Shown one piece after another: positions 18,987 to 29,832 of a stretch of 64,000 nucleotides of DNA. The DNA is from Bradyrhizobium lablabi. GTDB lineage: Bacteria > Pseudomonadota > Alphaproteobacteria > Rhizobiales > Xanthobacteraceae. The stretch lies in the NCBI RefSeq assembly GCF_018131005.1, contig NZ_JAFCJK010000004.1, positions 62,001 through 126,000 on the forward strand, given 5' to 3'. The number at the start of each line of letters is the position of its first letter. The first letter of the stretch is position 1. The notes below the pieces were generated by a model. The model was not told the origin of the DNA, ran no database searches, and was given only the letters and a program-made list of their open reading frames with translations. The translations under genes were made by a program, and so were the position numbers.

Positions 18987-20912
18987 TTACGCGAGCTTGA
19001 CGGTCTCGGCCTTGAACTCCTTGCCAAGGGTTTCGAATACCTTGGCAACGATGCTCTTTGCGTCGAGGCCTGCGCGGGCATACATCTGCGCCGGCGTATC
19101 GTGGTCGAGGAACACGTCGGGCAGGATCATCGAGCGCATGCGCAAGCCGCCGTCCAGCATGCCGTTGTCGGAGAGCAACTGCATGACATGGGAACCGAAA
19201 CCGCCGATCGAGCCTTCCTCGATGGTGATCAGGATCTCGTGCTCGCGCGCAAGCTTCATGATCATGTCGACATCGAGCGGCTTCATGAAGCGCGCGTCCG
19301 CGATCGTGGCGGAGAGGCCGTGGGCGGCAAGCTCGTCCGCCGCCTTCTCGCACTCGGCGAGACGGGTACCGAAGGAGAGCAGGGCGACCTTCTTGCCCTC
19401 GCGGATGATGCGGCCCTTGCCGATCGGCAGCGGAACGCCGACTTCCGGCATCTCGACGCCGCGGCCTTCGCCGCGCGGATAGCGCACCGCGCTCGGACGG
19501 TCGCTGATCGCGACCTGTGTCGCCACCATGTGCACGAGTTCGGCCTCGTCGGCCGCCGCCATGATCACGAAGTTAGGCAGACAGCCGAGATAGGCGTTGT
19601 CGAAGGAGCCGGCATGGGTGGCGCCGTCGGCGCCGACCAGGCCCGCACGGTCGATCGCGAAGCGGACCGGCAGACTCTGGATCGCGACGTCATGGACCAC
19701 CTGGTCATAGCCGCGCTGCAGGAAGGTCGAATAGATCGCGCAGAACGGCTTGTAGCCTTCGCTGGCGAGGCCCGCCGCGAACGTCACCGCGTGCTGCTCG
19801 GCGATGCCGACGTCGAAGGTGCGGTCCGGGAACGCCTTGTTGAAGATGTCGATGCCGGTGCCGGAGGGCATCGCGGCGGTGATGCCGACAATCTTGTCGT
19901 CCTTCTCGGCTTCCTTGGCGAGGCTCTGGCCGAACACGTTCTGATAGGCGGGCGCGTTCGGCTTGGCCTTCGCCTGGGCGCCGGTCGCGACGTCGAACTT
20001 CACCACCGCGTGATATTTGTCGGCGGACGCCTCGGCGGGCGGATAGCCCTTGCCCTTCTGCGTCACGACATGGACCAGGATCGGGCCGGTCTCCATGTCG
20101 CGGACGTTCTTCAGCACCGGCAGCAGGTGGTCGAGATTGTGCCCGTCGATGGGCCCGACATAGTAGAACCCGAGTTCCTCGAACAGCGTGCCGCCGTCCA
20201 TCATGAAGCCGCGGGAGTATTCCTCGACGCGGTTGGCGCGGTTGGCGATCACCTTCGGCAGATGCTGGTTGATCTGCTTGGCGGCCTCGCGCAGCGAGCG
20301 GTAGGTCTTGCCGGAATAGAGGCGCGACAGATAGGCGCTCATTGCGCCGACCGGCGGCGCGATCGACATGTCATTGTCGTTGAGGATCACGATCAGGCGC
20401 GAATTCATCGCGCCAGCGTTGTTCATGGCCTCATAGGCCATGCCGGCCGACATCGCACCGTCGCCGATCACGGCAATGACGTTGTTCTTGGCGCCCGAGA
20501 GGTCGCGGGCCACCGCCATGCCGAGACCGGCCGAGATCGAGGTCGAGGAATGCGCGGCCCCGAACGGATCGTAGTCGCTTTCGGCGCGCTTGGTGAAGCC
20601 CGACAGGCCACCGCCGGTGCGCAGCGTGCGGATGCGGTCGCGCCGTCCGGTCAGGATCTTGTGCGGATAGGCCTGGTGGCCGACGTCCCAGATCAATCGG
20701 TCGCGCGGCGTGTCGAAGGTGTAGTGGATCGCCGTTGTCAGTTCGACCACGCCGAGGCCTGCGCCGAAATGCCCGCCGGTCACCGAGACCGCGTCGATAG
20801 TTTCCTGGCGCAACTCGTCGGCAACCTGCCGCACTTGCTCGATCTTGAGCTTGCGCAGGTCTTCCGGTGTGCGAATAGTATCAAGAAGCGGCGTTTTGCT
20901 ATATGTGGTCAC
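18987..20912 (-). CDS. dxs: 1-deoxy-D-xylulose-5-phosphate synthase
   Basis: The protein is 641 residues from a GTG at 20912 ([19 protein letters not shown]), full length for Dxs. The thiamine diphosphate motif begins [18 protein letters not shown] (about 150), preceded by [13 protein letters not shown] and [11 protein letters not shown]. The pyrimidine-domain residues include the Glu of [16 protein letters not shown]. It condenses pyruvate and glyceraldehyde-3-phosphate, the first step of the MEP isoprenoid pathway. An upstream ATG at 21089 would add 59 residues of non-homologous sequence and is rejected. It heads a run of four coupled genes. Confidence 0.97.
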   Translation of the reverse strand: MTTYSKTPLLDTIRTPEDLRKLKIEQVRQVADELRQETIDAVSVTGGHFGAGLGVVELTTAIHYTFDTPRDRLIWDVGHQAYPHKILTGRRDRIRTLRTGGGLSGFTKRAESDYDPFGAAHSSTSISAGLGMAVARDLSGAKNNVIAVIGDGAMSAGMAYEAMNNAGAMNSRLIVILNDNDMSIAPPVGAMSAYLSRLYSGKTYRSLREAAKQINQHLPKVIANRANRVEEYSRGFMMDGGTLFEELGFYYVGPIDGHNLDHLLPVLKNVRDMETGPILVHVVTQKGKGYPPAEASADKYHAVVKFDVATGAQAKAKPNAPAYQNVFGQSLAKEAEKDDKIVGITAAMPSGTGIDIFNKAFPDRTFDVGIAEQHAVTFAAGLASEGYKPFCAIYSTFLQRGYDQVVHDVAIQSLPVRFAIDRAGLVGADGATHAGSFDNAYLGCLPNFVIMAAADEAELVHMVATQVAISDRPSAVRYPRGEGRGVEMPEVGVPLPIGKGRIIREGKKVALLSFGTRLAECEKAADELAAHGLSATIADARFMKPLDVDMIMKLAREHEILITIEEGSIGGFGSHVMQLLSDNGMLDGGLRMRSMILPDVFLDHDTPAQMYARAGLDAKSIVAKVFETLGKEFKAETVKLA

Positions 20913-21401
20913 AGCGACATTCCAATTTTCCAGGTCGGAGCCTTCGCTCCGACGCGAGATGGGTTGCGCGCTCACCGCGCAGCGAAAAAGCCGGACACTG
21001 GGTGCCGTCCTGGCAGGCCGGTGCCCGAGTGAAAGCCTAGTGGTACTTCCGGATTGCACCCCGCGATGTCCGTCGCGTCGGTGCCTCATTCCCGTCCCGG
21101 TTCAGTCTTCTCGAACCATTCGAAGCGCTTGCCGCCGGAAGAATTTGGCCGCCCGCCGCCCTCAAATGCCCATAGAACCGAAACCTTTACACTAAAGCGG
21201 TGGCCAAAGCCAACCCGCAGGCACAATCGGGTTCCCGCCGCCGGAACACGAAAACGCCAAATTTTTCAACGTGAAAAGCGGCCGGAGGTTCCACCCCGCC
21301 CGTTTTGACGGCAGATTTGATCGGCCGAAAGCGCCGCGCGGAGAGCCGATCGCCGGCCGTGAGGTTCGGCCGGTCGAAGCGAAGTGCTCCCGCTTGCAAC
21401 G
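20913..21401. other. Long gap between xseB and dxs
   Basis: About 490 bp on a strand where these two genes are usually closer. The sequence is GC-rich with one AT-richer patch (21240-21300). I see no domain in any frame, no tRNA, and no clear riboswitch. It could carry a dxs promoter independent of xseB. Confidence 0.45.
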
Positions 21402-21653
21402 TTACTGCACGTCCAGCGGCTCGGTGCCGGTCGCCTGGCCGGAAGCGTCGGTGGTGATTTTGTCGACCCGTGCTTCGGCCTGGCGAAGCAGTTCCTCACA
21501 GCGTCGCTTCAGCGATTCGCCGCGCTCATAGATCGCGACCGATTCCTCAAGCGGGACCTTGCCGTCCTCGAGCCGCTTCACGATCGATTCCAGTTCCTCG
21601 ATGGCGCGTTCGAAGGAAAGCTTCTGGACGTCGACTTGGGTGATTTCGGCCAT
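21402..21653 (-). CDS. xseB: Exodeoxyribonuclease VII small subunit
   Basis: The 83-residue protein contains the XseB signature LSFERAIEELESIVKRLEDG and PLEESVAIYERGESLKRRCEELLRQAEARV. It forms a coiled coil around the large subunit XseA and is needed for a nuclease that degrades single-stranded DNA. Position ahead of dxs is conserved in this group. The C-terminal tail is slightly longer and acidic compared with the E. coli protein. Confidence 0.96.
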   Translation of the reverse strand: MAEITQVDVQKLSFERAIEELESIVKRLEDGKVPLEESVAIYERGESLKRRCEELLRQAEARVDKITTDASGQATGTEPLDVQ

Positions 21654-21682
21654 TTCATGTTCCCGGTTACGCAGGTCAGTTT

Positions 21683-21732
21683 GAGCATGATCCGATCCGG
21701 AAAAACCGGCTTCTACTTTTCCGGATCATGCT
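21683..21732. repeat. Palindromic intergenic repeat
   Basis: GAGCATGATCCGATCCGG faces CCGGATCATGCT across a short AC-rich loop, giving a strong imperfect hairpin. It is a sibling of the repeat at 13149-13227 and lies in the gap between the histone-deacetylase-like gene and xseB. Confidence 0.7.
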
Positions 21733-21782
21733 GCCTGAGCGCGGAATCAAACGAATTTTTGCGGGCGTATTGTGGCGGCGAT

Positions 21783-22709
21783 TCAAGCGCCCATCAATGC
21801 GGTGACGTGGGAAGCCACCGACTCTTTCAGCCCCTCCAGGTCGTAGCCGCCCTCGAGCACCGAGACCACGCGACCCCCCGCGCGCTTGTCGGCGAGGTCC
21901 ATCAGCTTGCGCGTTACCCAGCCGAAATCCTCGGCGTTCAAATTGATCGATGCCAGCGGATCGCGGTGGTGGGCGTCGAACCCTGCCGAGATGATCAGAA
22001 GCTCGGGCGAAAATTGTTGCAGCCGCGGCAGGATCAGATTCTCGAAGGCGGAGCGGAACTTGGCGCTGCCGTCTTCGGGAGCGAGCGGCGCGTTGACGAC
22101 GGTGTCGTGCTCTCCGCGTTCGCCCTTGGCGCCGGTGCCGGGGAACAGCGGCATCTGGTGCGTCGAGCAGTACATCACGGTCGGATCGGACCAGAAGATG
22201 TCCTGAGTGCCGTTGCCGTGGTGGACATCGAAATCGATTACCGCGGCGCGCTTGATGCCGTATTTGCGCTGCGCATGGCGCGCGGCGATCGCGGCGTTGT
22301 CGAAGAAGCAGAAGCCCATCGGCGTCGATTTCTCGGCATGATGTCCGGGCGGGCGCACCGCGACGAAAGCGTTCGGGTGCTCGCCGGCCATGACTGCGTC
22401 GGTTGCCGCGACTGCGCCGCCAACGCCGCGCATCACCGCTTCCCAGGTGCCCGGCGACATCGACGTGTCGCCATCGATATAAATCATGCCGGAGGCCGGC
22501 GCGATGTGGCGGAGCTCGCCGACATAATGCTCGCCGTGGCAGAGCAGCACGGAATCGAGGCTGCCCTCCGGCGCCTCGCCGCGCACCAGCGGTTTGAAAC
22601 GCTCTTCCGCCAGCACCTGATCGACCGCCCGCAGCCGGTCGGGCCTTTCCGGGTGTCCAGGTGGGGTGAGGTGGTCGAGGCAGGCAGAATGCGTCAGCAG
22701 CAGTGTCAT
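21783..22709 (-). CDS. Histone deacetylase family (class II-like) hydrolase
   Basis: The 308-residue protein has the arginase/deacetylase fold motifs: [41 protein letters not shown] (His pair that activates water), [16 protein letters not shown] (zinc-binding Asp and His), and [12 protein letters not shown] (second Asp). These match acetylpolyamine amidohydrolases and AcuC-like enzymes. The substrate is probably an acetylated small molecule or protein lysine. The ATG at 22709 is chosen; an upstream ATG at 22829 would add 40 residues without family similarity. Confidence 0.93.
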   Translation of the reverse strand: MTLLLTHSACLDHLTPPGHPERPDRLRAVDQVLAEERFKPLVRGEAPEGSLDSVLLCHGEHYVGELRHIAPASGMIYIDGDTSMSPGTWEAVMRGVGGAVAATDAVMAGEHPNAFVAVRPPGHHAEKSTPMGFCFFDNAAIAARHAQRKYGIKRAAVIDFDVHHGNGTQDIFWSDPTVMYCSTHQMPLFPGTGAKGERGEHDTVVNAPLAPEDGSAKFRSAFENLILPRLQQFSPELLIISAGFDAHHRDPLASINLNAEDFGWVTRKLMDLADKRAGGRVVSVLEGGYDLEGLKESVASHVTALMGA

Positions 22710-22825
22710 GCAGAGTCCCGGCGCAAGCGGTGCGCGTTTGATCAATCGCCAATCTATCGCTTTTTGGCGGCGAGTGGAAACCGCTTCGCGCGACGAAATC
22801 ACGTGAAGTACAACATTCTGAAACG

Positions 22826-24487
22826 TCAATTGATCCGCTGGATGCGCTGGCCCGCGGTCGGTCCGACCGGGCTGTTGTCTTTGAAATAGGCGAAAAGCGC
22901 ATCGACGTCGTAGACGCCGAACCGCTGCGCCGTCCCTTGCGTGAACACCGTGAAGCCGTCACCGCCTTCCGCGAGGTAGTTGTTCACGGTGACACGATAA
23001 TTCGCGGCCGGATCGATCGGCTTGCCCTCGAGCCACATTCTTTCCGCGATGATGCGATCTCCGTCCGGCTTGGCGGCGTCCCACGCATAGGCAAAGCCCT
23101 TGGAGACTTGCAGGACGCGTGCCCGCTTCGGATCGGTCCATTGCTGCTCGAGCATCTCCTTCAACTGCCTTCCCGTCAGCGTCATGGTCACGAGCTGGTT
23201 GCGGAACGGCTGGCTTGCGAAGATATCGGCATAGGTGACCGCGCCATCCTCGCGCCTGACGATGTCGGTGCGCACGCCGCCCGGATTGGTGAAGGCGATC
23301 ACCGCGCCGCCCGTCGCCGCGGCGGCGGTTGCGGCGAGTTGCGCGTCGGCAACGATATCGCCGAGCGAGCTTTCGCCGGCCTCGTTCGGCGTGCGCGACA
23401 GCGTTTCCATCACCGCGCCTGCGGGGCGGTTGGCGAGCGGCGCCGCCAGCCGGTCATACGCTTCGAGCAGCGCACTCTGCTCGGGATCCTTGGCCGTGGT
23501 GGCAACGCGCACGATGGTGTTGGCAGCCTTGGCGCTGATTACGTCGCGCGTCCTGGGATCGAGCTGGACGTCGATCGCGGTGACCAGCGTGCCGTATTTG
23601 TCGGCCGAGGTGACGAGCCGTCCGTCGATCTCGCAGACATAGGCCTGATGGGTGTGGCCGGAAACCACGATGTCTACGGCGCGATCGAATTTCTTCACGA
23701 TGTCGACGATCGGTCCGGAGATGCCAGGGCATTCATTGTAGTCGCCGGTCGGGAAGCCGCCCTCGTGAATCAGCACAACGATCGCCTCGACGCCGCGCGC
23801 CTTCAGTTCGGGGACCAGCGCGTTGACGGTCTCGGCCTCGTCGCGGAATTCGAGGTTCGCGACGCCGACCGGCGAGACCAGGTTCGGCGTGTTTTTTAGC
23901 GTCAGCCCGATGAAGGCGACCGGAATGCCGTCGAACTCCTTGATCTCGTAAGGTGGGAACAGCGTCGTGCCGGTGGCCTTCTCGATCGTGCTGGCGGCGA
24001 GATAGCGGAATTTGGCTCCTGTGAAGGGATGCGGTCCCTGGCATTTGTCGACCGGATTGCAGCCACCGTTCTGCATCCGCAGCAGTTCGTCCTTGCCCTC
24101 GTCGAACTCGTGATTGCCGACCGAGGAGATCGCGAGCCCCATCATCGACAGCGACTCGATGGTAGGCTCGTCGTGGAACATCGCCGACAGGAACGGGCTC
24201 GCGCCGATCAGGTCGCCGGCGGCGACGAAGATATTGTTCTTGTGCCCTTCGCGCAGTTGCTTGACGAGGGTTGCCATGCGCTCGGAGCCCCCGGCGGGCA
24301 CCACGATCTTCTTGGTCCTGTCCTCGGGATCGGTGATGCGGATGCCGCCCGGCGGCGGCCGCAAATAGCCGTGAAAGTCGTTGATCGCGAGAATGCGCAA
24401 ATCGACGGGTGCCGCGGTCTGCGCCAGGCAGGGGCCGGCAAGTGACAGCATCGCGGCGGCGACAAGCGAAAGGCGGGAGCGTCTCAT
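22826..24487 (-). CDS. Periplasmic 5'-nucleotidase / 2',3'-cyclic phosphodiesterase family
   Basis: The 553-residue protein starts with a signal peptide ending PCLAQ. The metallophosphatase half contains [30 protein letters not shown] and [12 protein letters not shown], which bind two metals. The C-terminal nucleotidase half contains [24 protein letters not shown] and the substrate sandwich around [11 protein letters not shown]. It hydrolyses nucleotides or related phosphate esters outside the cytoplasm for nutrient salvage. The start ATG at 24487 is chosen because it opens the signal peptide; upstream in-frame sequence is not. Confidence 0.93.
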   Translation of the reverse strand: MRRSRLSLVAAAMLSLAGPCLAQTAAPVDLRILAINDFHGYLRPPPGGIRITDPEDRTKKIVVPAGGSERMATLVKQLREGHKNNIFVAAGDLIGASPFLSAMFHDEPTIESLSMMGLAISSVGNHEFDEGKDELLRMQNGGCNPVDKCQGPHPFTGAKFRYLAASTIEKATGTTLFPPYEIKEFDGIPVAFIGLTLKNTPNLVSPVGVANLEFRDEAETVNALVPELKARGVEAIVVLIHEGGFPTGDYNECPGISGPIVDIVKKFDRAVDIVVSGHTHQAYVCEIDGRLVTSADKYGTLVTAIDVQLDPRTRDVISAKAANTIVRVATTAKDPEQSALLEAYDRLAAPLANRPAGAVMETLSRTPNEAGESSLGDIVADAQLAATAAAATGGAVIAFTNPGGVRTDIVRREDGAVTYADIFASQPFRNQLVTMTLTGRQLKEMLEQQWTDPKRARVLQVSKGFAYAWDAAKPDGDRIIAERMWLEGKPIDPAANYRVTVNNYLAEGGDGFTVFTQGTAQRFGVYDVDALFAYFKDNSPVGPTAGQRIQRIN

Positions 24488-24533
24488 CAGGCGACCTTCG
24501 GGCGGCGGCGCAACATTTTTGCGACGCGGCTGT

Positions 24534-25295
24534 TCACTCCTTCGTGCGCGCAATGAACGCCCTGAAGGCGGAGACGGCGTCGCTCGAGCGCATGCGCTCG
24601 GTGAACAAGTGGTTTTCCTGGTCGATCCGGCGGGTGACATCCTCGGGCGGCAGCCTGATCAGGCGACGCGAGATCGCGACCGCCTCCGCCGGCAGCGTGC
24701 AAATCTCACGCGCCACCTTGTGCGCCTCGACCTCGGCATGGCCCGGCGCCACCACCGTGTTGACGAAGCCGGCGACACGCGCGTCGTCGGCCGTCATGGT
24801 GCGACCCATCACCAGCATCGCAAATGCCCGCTGGTGGCCCATGCTACGGGGCATCAGCAGGCTGGAGGCGCCCTCGGGCACGAGGCCGAAATTGCTGAAC
24901 GGGGTCGAGAACAGCGCTGTTTTGGTGGCGAGCACGTAATCGCAGTGGAACAGCATGGTCGTGCCGATGCCAATCGCAACGCCGTCGACGGCCGCGATGA
25001 TCGGCTTGACGTTGTGGGCAAGCGAATAGAGGAACTTGACCAGGTTGGAGACGCGCGGCGGATCGCCTTGCGAGGAGCCCTCGTTCAGGAGGTCCTCGAT
25101 ATCGTTGCCCGCGGTGAACACGCCGGAGCCGCCGGTGACGATAAGGCAGCGGATCTTGGGATTGTTCTGCGCCTTGTCGATCGCGTCGCTCATCGCGCGA
25201 TACATATCCTGGGTGATCGCGTTCTTCTTTTCCGGCCGACGCAGCTTGATCAGGCGCGTGGCGCCTTCATCGGTCACGATCACATGCGCAGTCAT
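24534..25295 (-). CDS. Enoyl-CoA hydratase/isomerase family
   Basis: The 253-residue protein is a crotonase. The oxyanion-hole strands are TGGSGVFTAGNDIEDLL and AAVDGVAIGIGTTMLFHCD; the position of the catalytic Glu in STPFSNFGLVPEGAS is occupied as in related hydratases/isomerases. The exact reaction (hydration, isomerisation or hydrolysis of a CoA ester) is open. The ATG at 25295 follows the family; an upstream start at 25376 is unlikely. It is followed by the nucleotidase gene with a 46-nt gap. Confidence 0.92.
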   Translation of the reverse strand: MTAHVIVTDEGATRLIKLRRPEKKNAITQDMYRAMSDAIDKAQNNPKIRCLIVTGGSGVFTAGNDIEDLLNEGSSQGDPPRVSNLVKFLYSLAHNVKPIIAAVDGVAIGIGTTMLFHCDYVLATKTALFSTPFSNFGLVPEGASSLLMPRSMGHQRAFAMLVMGRTMTADDARVAGFVNTVVAPGHAEVEAHKVAREICTLPAEAVAISRRLIRLPPEDVTRRIDQENHLFTERMRSSDAVSAFRAFIARTKE

Positions 25296-25768
25296 CACAT
25301 GGTCCCTGGGCGGGCGGCGTCGCCGCCGCCGGTTAAGGTCGTGCCCGTATCCTACATGATCCGCTGCATGCCCCAAGTATTCCGGGCAGCTTTTCCTCTC
25401 AGGCGTGCATGAGTACGACGCAGGCCAGTTAACCGGAATTTACCATTCGGGGGCAGGCGGACGGTTGGTCGCGCGGGCCGCGAACTCGTAAGAAAATATT
25501 CCGCAAATGGCATCAACCCCGGATCAGCGTGCGCAGCCCGGACAGGGGCCGCGACATCCGGGGCTCGAGTCGCCGCGATCCCACATGTCGCTTCGCTCAT
25601 GCAGGTCATCTCTTGGCTCATACAGCCTCGCGAATTGTTTAGCATCGCATCAGAAACAATCCGCCTCTCGGGGCATTCATGATTCCGGTTAATCATCCAT
25701 GCCGAGTTCGGCCGCTCATCGCCGTCGGGTTGGTGCTCGGTTCCCATGGAGTGCATGAGGAGAGCGGC
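25296..25768. other. Divergent intergenic region before the paoABC-like operon
   Basis: About 470 bp between the enoyl-CoA hydratase (minus) and the molybdenum hydroxylase operon (plus). It should hold both promoters. A somewhat AT-rich patch at 25615-25700 is a candidate. I found no operator with convincing symmetry and no gene. Confidence 0.45.
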
Positions 25769-26413
25769 ATGCAAATATCCGGTCGTTTGGAACTATCGCG
25801 GCGCCATTTGTTGATTGTGGGAGCCGCCTCGCTTGGCGCGTCCGCAATGCGGCCTGCGCCCTCAGTCGCGGCCGATCAATATGCGCCGACCGGAGCGCCC
25901 ATGATGACCAGAGTATCCTTTGACGTGAACGGCAAGACGCACGCGCTCGAACTCGATACAAGAACCACATTGCTCGACGCGCTGCGCGAGCACCTGCATT
26001 TGACCGGCACCAAGAAGGGCTGTGACCACGGCCAGTGTGGCGCATGCACCGTCATCGTCGATGGAAGGCGGATCAATTCGTGCCTGACGCTCGCGGTCAT
26101 GCACGAGGGCGACGAGATCACGACGATCGAGGGACTGGGCAAGCCGGACACGTTGCATCCGATGCAGGCCGCCTTCGTCAAGCATGACGGCTATCAATGC
26201 GGCTATTGCACGCCTGGCCAGATTTGCTCGGCGGTTGCCGTGCTCGACGAGATCAAGGCAGGCATCCCAAGCCACGTGACTGATGACCTCAACGCGCCAC
26301 TGCGTTTGACCAATGCCGAACTTCGCGAGCGCATGAGCGGCAACATCTGCCGCTGCGGGGCCTATTCCAACATTGCGGAAGCGATTAGCGAGGTCGCCGG
26401 GAGGAGCGCATGA
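25769..26413 (+). CDS. paoA: Periplasmic aldehyde oxidoreductase, 2Fe-2S subunit
   Basis: The 214-residue protein carries a twin-arginine signal ([17 protein letters not shown]), then the two [2Fe-2S] domains: [12 protein letters not shown] with a later Cys in NSCLTL, and [10 protein letters not shown] paired with NICRCGAY. It is the small electron-transfer subunit of an xanthine-oxidase-family enzyme. The Tat signal implies that the assembled complex is exported folded, as for E. coli PaoABC. I chose the ATG at 25769 after GAGGAGAGCGGC; the frame opens at 25679 but those codons lack family similarity. Its end overlaps the next gene by 4 nt (ATGA). Confidence 0.9.
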   Translation: MQISGRLELSRRHLLIVGAASLGASAMRPAPSVAADQYAPTGAPMMTRVSFDVNGKTHALELDTRTTLLDALREHLHLTGTKKGCDHGQCGACTVIVDGRRINSCLTLAVMHEGDEITTIEGLGKPDTLHPMQAAFVKHDGYQCGYCTPGQICSAVAVLDEIKAGIPSHVTDDLNAPLRLTNAELRERMSGNICRCGAYSNIAEAISEVAGRSA

Positions 26414-27360
26414 GATCCTTTACCTACGAGCGGGCACACTCTCCCGCCGAAGCCGCCGGCGTGGCCGCACGCACCACCGGCGCCAAGTTCATTGCCGGCG
26501 GAACCAACCTGCTCGACCTGATGAAGCTCGAGATCGAGACGCCGGCGCATCTGATCGACGTCAATGGTCTCGCGCTCGATAGGATCGAGCCGACGCCGGA
26601 TGGCGGCCTGCGGATCGGTGCGCTGGTGCGCAACACCGATCTGGCGGCGGATGCGCGCGTGCGCCGCGACTATGGCGTGCTGTCGCGAGCGCTGCTCGCC
26701 GGCGCGTCCGGCCAGTTGCGCAACAAGGCGACGACGGCAGGCAATCTGTTGCAGCGGACACGCTGTCCCTATTTCTATGACACCAACATGCCCTGCAACA
26801 AGCGCAACCCCGGCAGCGGCTGCGCGGCGATCGGCGGCTTCAGCCGCCAGCACGCGGTGATCGGCGCGAGCGACGCCTGCATCGCGACCCATCCGAGCGA
26901 CATGGCGGTCGCGATGCGCGCGCTCGATGCGACGGTGGAAACAGTGAAGGCCGACGGCACCACGCGAAGCCTCCCGATTGCTGAACTCCATCGCCTGCCA
27001 GGAGACACCCCGGAGATCGAGACCGCGCTGCAGCCTGGCGATCTGATCACCGCCGTTTTGCTGCCGAAGCCGGTCGGCGGCGCACAGGCCTACCGAAAGG
27101 TCCGCGACCGCGCCTCCTATGCCTTCGCGCTGGTTTCGGTCGCCGCGATCGTGCAGCGCGACGGCTCGGGCCGGGTCGCGCTCGGTGGCGTCGCGCCCAA
27201 GCCGTGGCGCGTCGAGGCGGCCGAGGCGGAGTTGCCGCGTGGCGGCAAGGCCGTGGCTGCGCGCCTGTTCGCCGACGCCAAGCCGACACAGGACAACGCA
27301 TTCAAGTTGCTGCTCGCCGAACGAACGCTGTCGGCTGTGCTGCGCGAAGCAAGGGCCTAG
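26410..27360 (+). CDS. paoB: Periplasmic aldehyde oxidoreductase, FAD subunit
   Basis: The 316-residue protein has the FAD-binding strands [16 protein letters not shown] and the second flavin loop [25 protein letters not shown]. An extra cysteine set ([23 protein letters not shown]) matches the additional [4Fe-4S] cluster known in PaoB. It has no signal peptide of its own and is probably exported by piggy-back on the PaoA Tat signal. The ATG overlaps the stop of the upstream gene. Confidence 0.92.
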   Translation: MRSFTYERAHSPAEAAGVAARTTGAKFIAGGTNLLDLMKLEIETPAHLIDVNGLALDRIEPTPDGGLRIGALVRNTDLAADARVRRDYGVLSRALLAGASGQLRNKATTAGNLLQRTRCPYFYDTNMPCNKRNPGSGCAAIGGFSRQHAVIGASDACIATHPSDMAVAMRALDATVETVKADGTTRSLPIAELHRLPGDTPEIETALQPGDLITAVLLPKPVGGAQAYRKVRDRASYAFALVSVAAIVQRDGSGRVALGGVAPKPWRVEAAEAELPRGGKAVAARLFADAKPTQDNAFKLLLAERTLSAVLREARA

Positions 27361-27363
27361 ACC

Positions 27364-29571
27364 ATGCGATTCGAACATCCCGCCACCTTCAATCCGATCG
27401 ACCAGCTCAAGGTGATCGGCCATCCGACCAGCCGGATCGAGGGGCCGCTGAAGACCACAGGCACCGCGTCCTATGCCTATGAGCGGCACGATGTCGCGCC
27501 GAACCAGGCCTACGGCTATGTGATCGGCTCCTCGATCGCCAAAGGGCGGATCGCCGCGATCGACCTCGAGGCGGCAAAGGCGGCGCCCGGCGTGCTCGCG
27601 ATCGTTACGGCTGACAATGCGGGCAGGCTGGAGAAGGGGGAGCGGAATGCGGCGCCGCTGCTCGGCGGACCGGAGATCGCGCATTATCACCAGGCGGTCG
27701 CCATCGTCGTAGCGGACAGTTTTGAGCGGGCGCGCGCCGCGGCGCAGCTTGTTCGCGTCGATTACGTGAAGGCCGACGGCAAATTCGATCTCGCCGCGAT
27801 CCTCGACACGGCCAGCACCCCCAAGCCTCAGTTTGGCGGCCCGGCCGACACCGCCGTCGGCGATTTCGCCTCGGCCTTCGCCGCGGCACCGGTGCAACTC
27901 GACGCGACCTACACGACGCCCGATCAGGCGCATGCCATGATGGAGCCGCATGCCACGATCGCGGCGTGGGACGGCGACCGAGTGACGCTATGGACCTCCA
28001 ACCAGATGATCGCCTGGGGCGCCGACGACATGGCGAAGACGCTCGGAATCCCCAAGGAGAATGTTCGCCTGATATCGCCCTATATCGGCGGTGGTTTCGG
28101 CGGCAAACTGTTTCTGCGGGCCGATGTGCTGCTCGCAGCCCTCGGCGCGCGCGCCGCCGGGCGCTCGGTCAAGGTGGCGCTGCAACGCCCACTAATGTTC
28201 AACAACACCACACACCGGCCGGCCACGATCCAGCGCATTCGCATCGGCGCCGAACGCGACGGCAGGATTACCGCGATCGGCCATGAAAGCTGGTCCGGCA
28301 ACGTCAAGGGCGGCGAGCCAGAGACGGCCGTCAGCCAGACGAGGCTGCTCTATGCGGGCGCCAATCGGATGAGCGCGATGCGGCTTTCGGAGCTCGACCT
28401 GCCCGAAGGCAATGCCATGCGCGCTCCGGGGGAGGCCTCGGGCATGATGGCGCTCGAGGTCGCGATCGACGAACTCGCCGAAAAGCTCGGCATGGATCCG
28501 GTTGCGCTGCGCATCAACAACGACACACAGGTCGATCCGGAACATCCGGAGCGGCGGTTCTCGCAGCGTCAGCTCGTGGAGTGCATGCGCGAGGGCGCCG
28601 AACGCTTCGGCTGGAGCCGGCGCAACCCGCAGCCCGGCCAGGTCCGTGATGGAGGCTGGCTGGTCGGCATGGGCATCGCAGCCGCCTTCCGCAACAACCT
28701 GGTGACGAAATCGGCGGCGCGCGTGCGCCTCGACCAGAGCGGGGCGGTGACGGTCGAAACCGATATGACTGATATCGGCACCGGCTCCTACACCATCATC
28801 GCGCAGACGGCGGCCGAGATGATGGGCGTGCCGCTGGAGAAAGTGATCGTTCGGCTCGGCGACTCCGACTTCCCGGTCTCCTGTGGATCCGGCGGCCAGT
28901 GGGGCGGCAACAATTCCACCGCCGGCGTCTATGCCGCCTGCATGAAGCTGCGCGAGACCATCGCGCAGAAGCTCGGCTTCAACTCCGCCGAGGCGGCGTT
29001 TTCCGACGGCGTGGTCAGCTCGGGCAATCGCAGCGTGCCGCTGGCGCAGGCGGCCGGCGAGGGCGGCATCATGGCGGAAGATGCGATCGAGTATGGCGAC
29101 CTCGCCAAGACCTATCAGCAATCGACATTCGGCGCGCATTTTGTTGAGGTCGGCGTTGACGCTGCGACGGCCGAGATCCGCGTGCGGCGCATGCTCGCGG
29201 TCTGTGCCGCCGGCCGCATCCTGAATCCGAAGGCGGCGCGCAGCCAGGTGATCGGTGCGATGACGATGGGCGTTGGCGCGGCGCTGATGGAGGCTCTCGT
29301 GGTCGACAAGCGTCACGGCTTCTTCGTCAACCACGACCTCGCCGGCTACGAGGTGCCTGTGCATGCCGACATCCCGCATCTGGACATGATCTTTCTCGAC
29401 GAGACCGATCCGATGTCATCGCCGATGAAGGCCAAGGGTGTCGGCGAGCTCGGCATCTGCGGCGCCGCCGCGGCGGTCGCCAATGCGGTCTATAATGCGA
29501 CGGGCATCCGCGTGCGCGAGTATCCGATCACGCTCGACAAGTTGATTGAGCGGATGCCGGAGGTCGGATGA
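27364..29571 (+). CDS. paoC: Periplasmic aldehyde oxidoreductase, molybdenum cofactor subunit
   Basis: The 735-residue protein has the substrate-channel and molybdopterin-binding motifs of the xanthine oxidase family: YIGGGFGGKLF, GEASGMMALEVAIDE, GSGGQWGGNNSTAG and the C-terminal AKGVGELGICGAAAAVANAV, whose Glu is the catalytic base. It oxidises an aldehyde or N-heterocycle by hydroxylation at molybdenum. The gene begins 4 nt after paoB. A cofactor-insertion gene (paoD/xdhC type) is not found downstream in this window, so maturation must come from elsewhere. Confidence 0.93.
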   Translation: MRFEHPATFNPIDQLKVIGHPTSRIEGPLKTTGTASYAYERHDVAPNQAYGYVIGSSIAKGRIAAIDLEAAKAAPGVLAIVTADNAGRLEKGERNAAPLLGGPEIAHYHQAVAIVVADSFERARAAAQLVRVDYVKADGKFDLAAILDTASTPKPQFGGPADTAVGDFASAFAAAPVQLDATYTTPDQAHAMMEPHATIAAWDGDRVTLWTSNQMIAWGADDMAKTLGIPKENVRLISPYIGGGFGGKLFLRADVLLAALGARAAGRSVKVALQRPLMFNNTTHRPATIQRIRIGAERDGRITAIGHESWSGNVKGGEPETAVSQTRLLYAGANRMSAMRLSELDLPEGNAMRAPGEASGMMALEVAIDELAEKLGMDPVALRINNDTQVDPEHPERRFSQRQLVECMREGAERFGWSRRNPQPGQVRDGGWLVGMGIAAAFRNNLVTKSAARVRLDQSGAVTVETDMTDIGTGSYTIIAQTAAEMMGVPLEKVIVRLGDSDFPVSCGSGGQWGGNNSTAGVYAACMKLRETIAQKLGFNSAEAAFSDGVVSSGNRSVPLAQAAGEGGIMAEDAIEYGDLAKTYQQSTFGAHFVEVGVDAATAEIRVRRMLAVCAAGRILNPKAARSQVIGAMTMGVGAALMEALVVDKRHGFFVNHDLAGYEVPVHADIPHLDMIFLDETDPMSSPMKAKGVGELGICGAAAAVANAVYNATGIRVREYPITLDKLIERMPEVG

Positions 29572-29832
29572 GAGGCGGCAGCTTTTGTCTGCCGGAACTT
29601 GGATGCCCGGCTTCGGCCGCAAAACCGATAGTCGCACGTGATCACGGATATGTTCCGCTTTTCGAGCTTGGTGGGCTCGGGCCTTAACAGACCCACCCCA
29701 GCCTTCGTCCGGCTCTAACATCGAAGTGACATCGCATGTCTTACAGATGCAATAATTTTTCGCGAACTGAAATCGCTCGGTAACGGGACCTGCGCAGCTT
29801 GGAGTCTCCTCGTCACATAGGAGATTCCCAAT

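Noticed and set aside
18411..21032. Plus-strand frame of 873 codons opposite dxs
   Set aside because: It is a shadow of dxs and its neighbour, produced by high GC at third positions.
26362..27951. Minus-strand frame of 529 codons opposite paoB/paoC
   Set aside because: Antisense shadow of two genes with clear family motifs.
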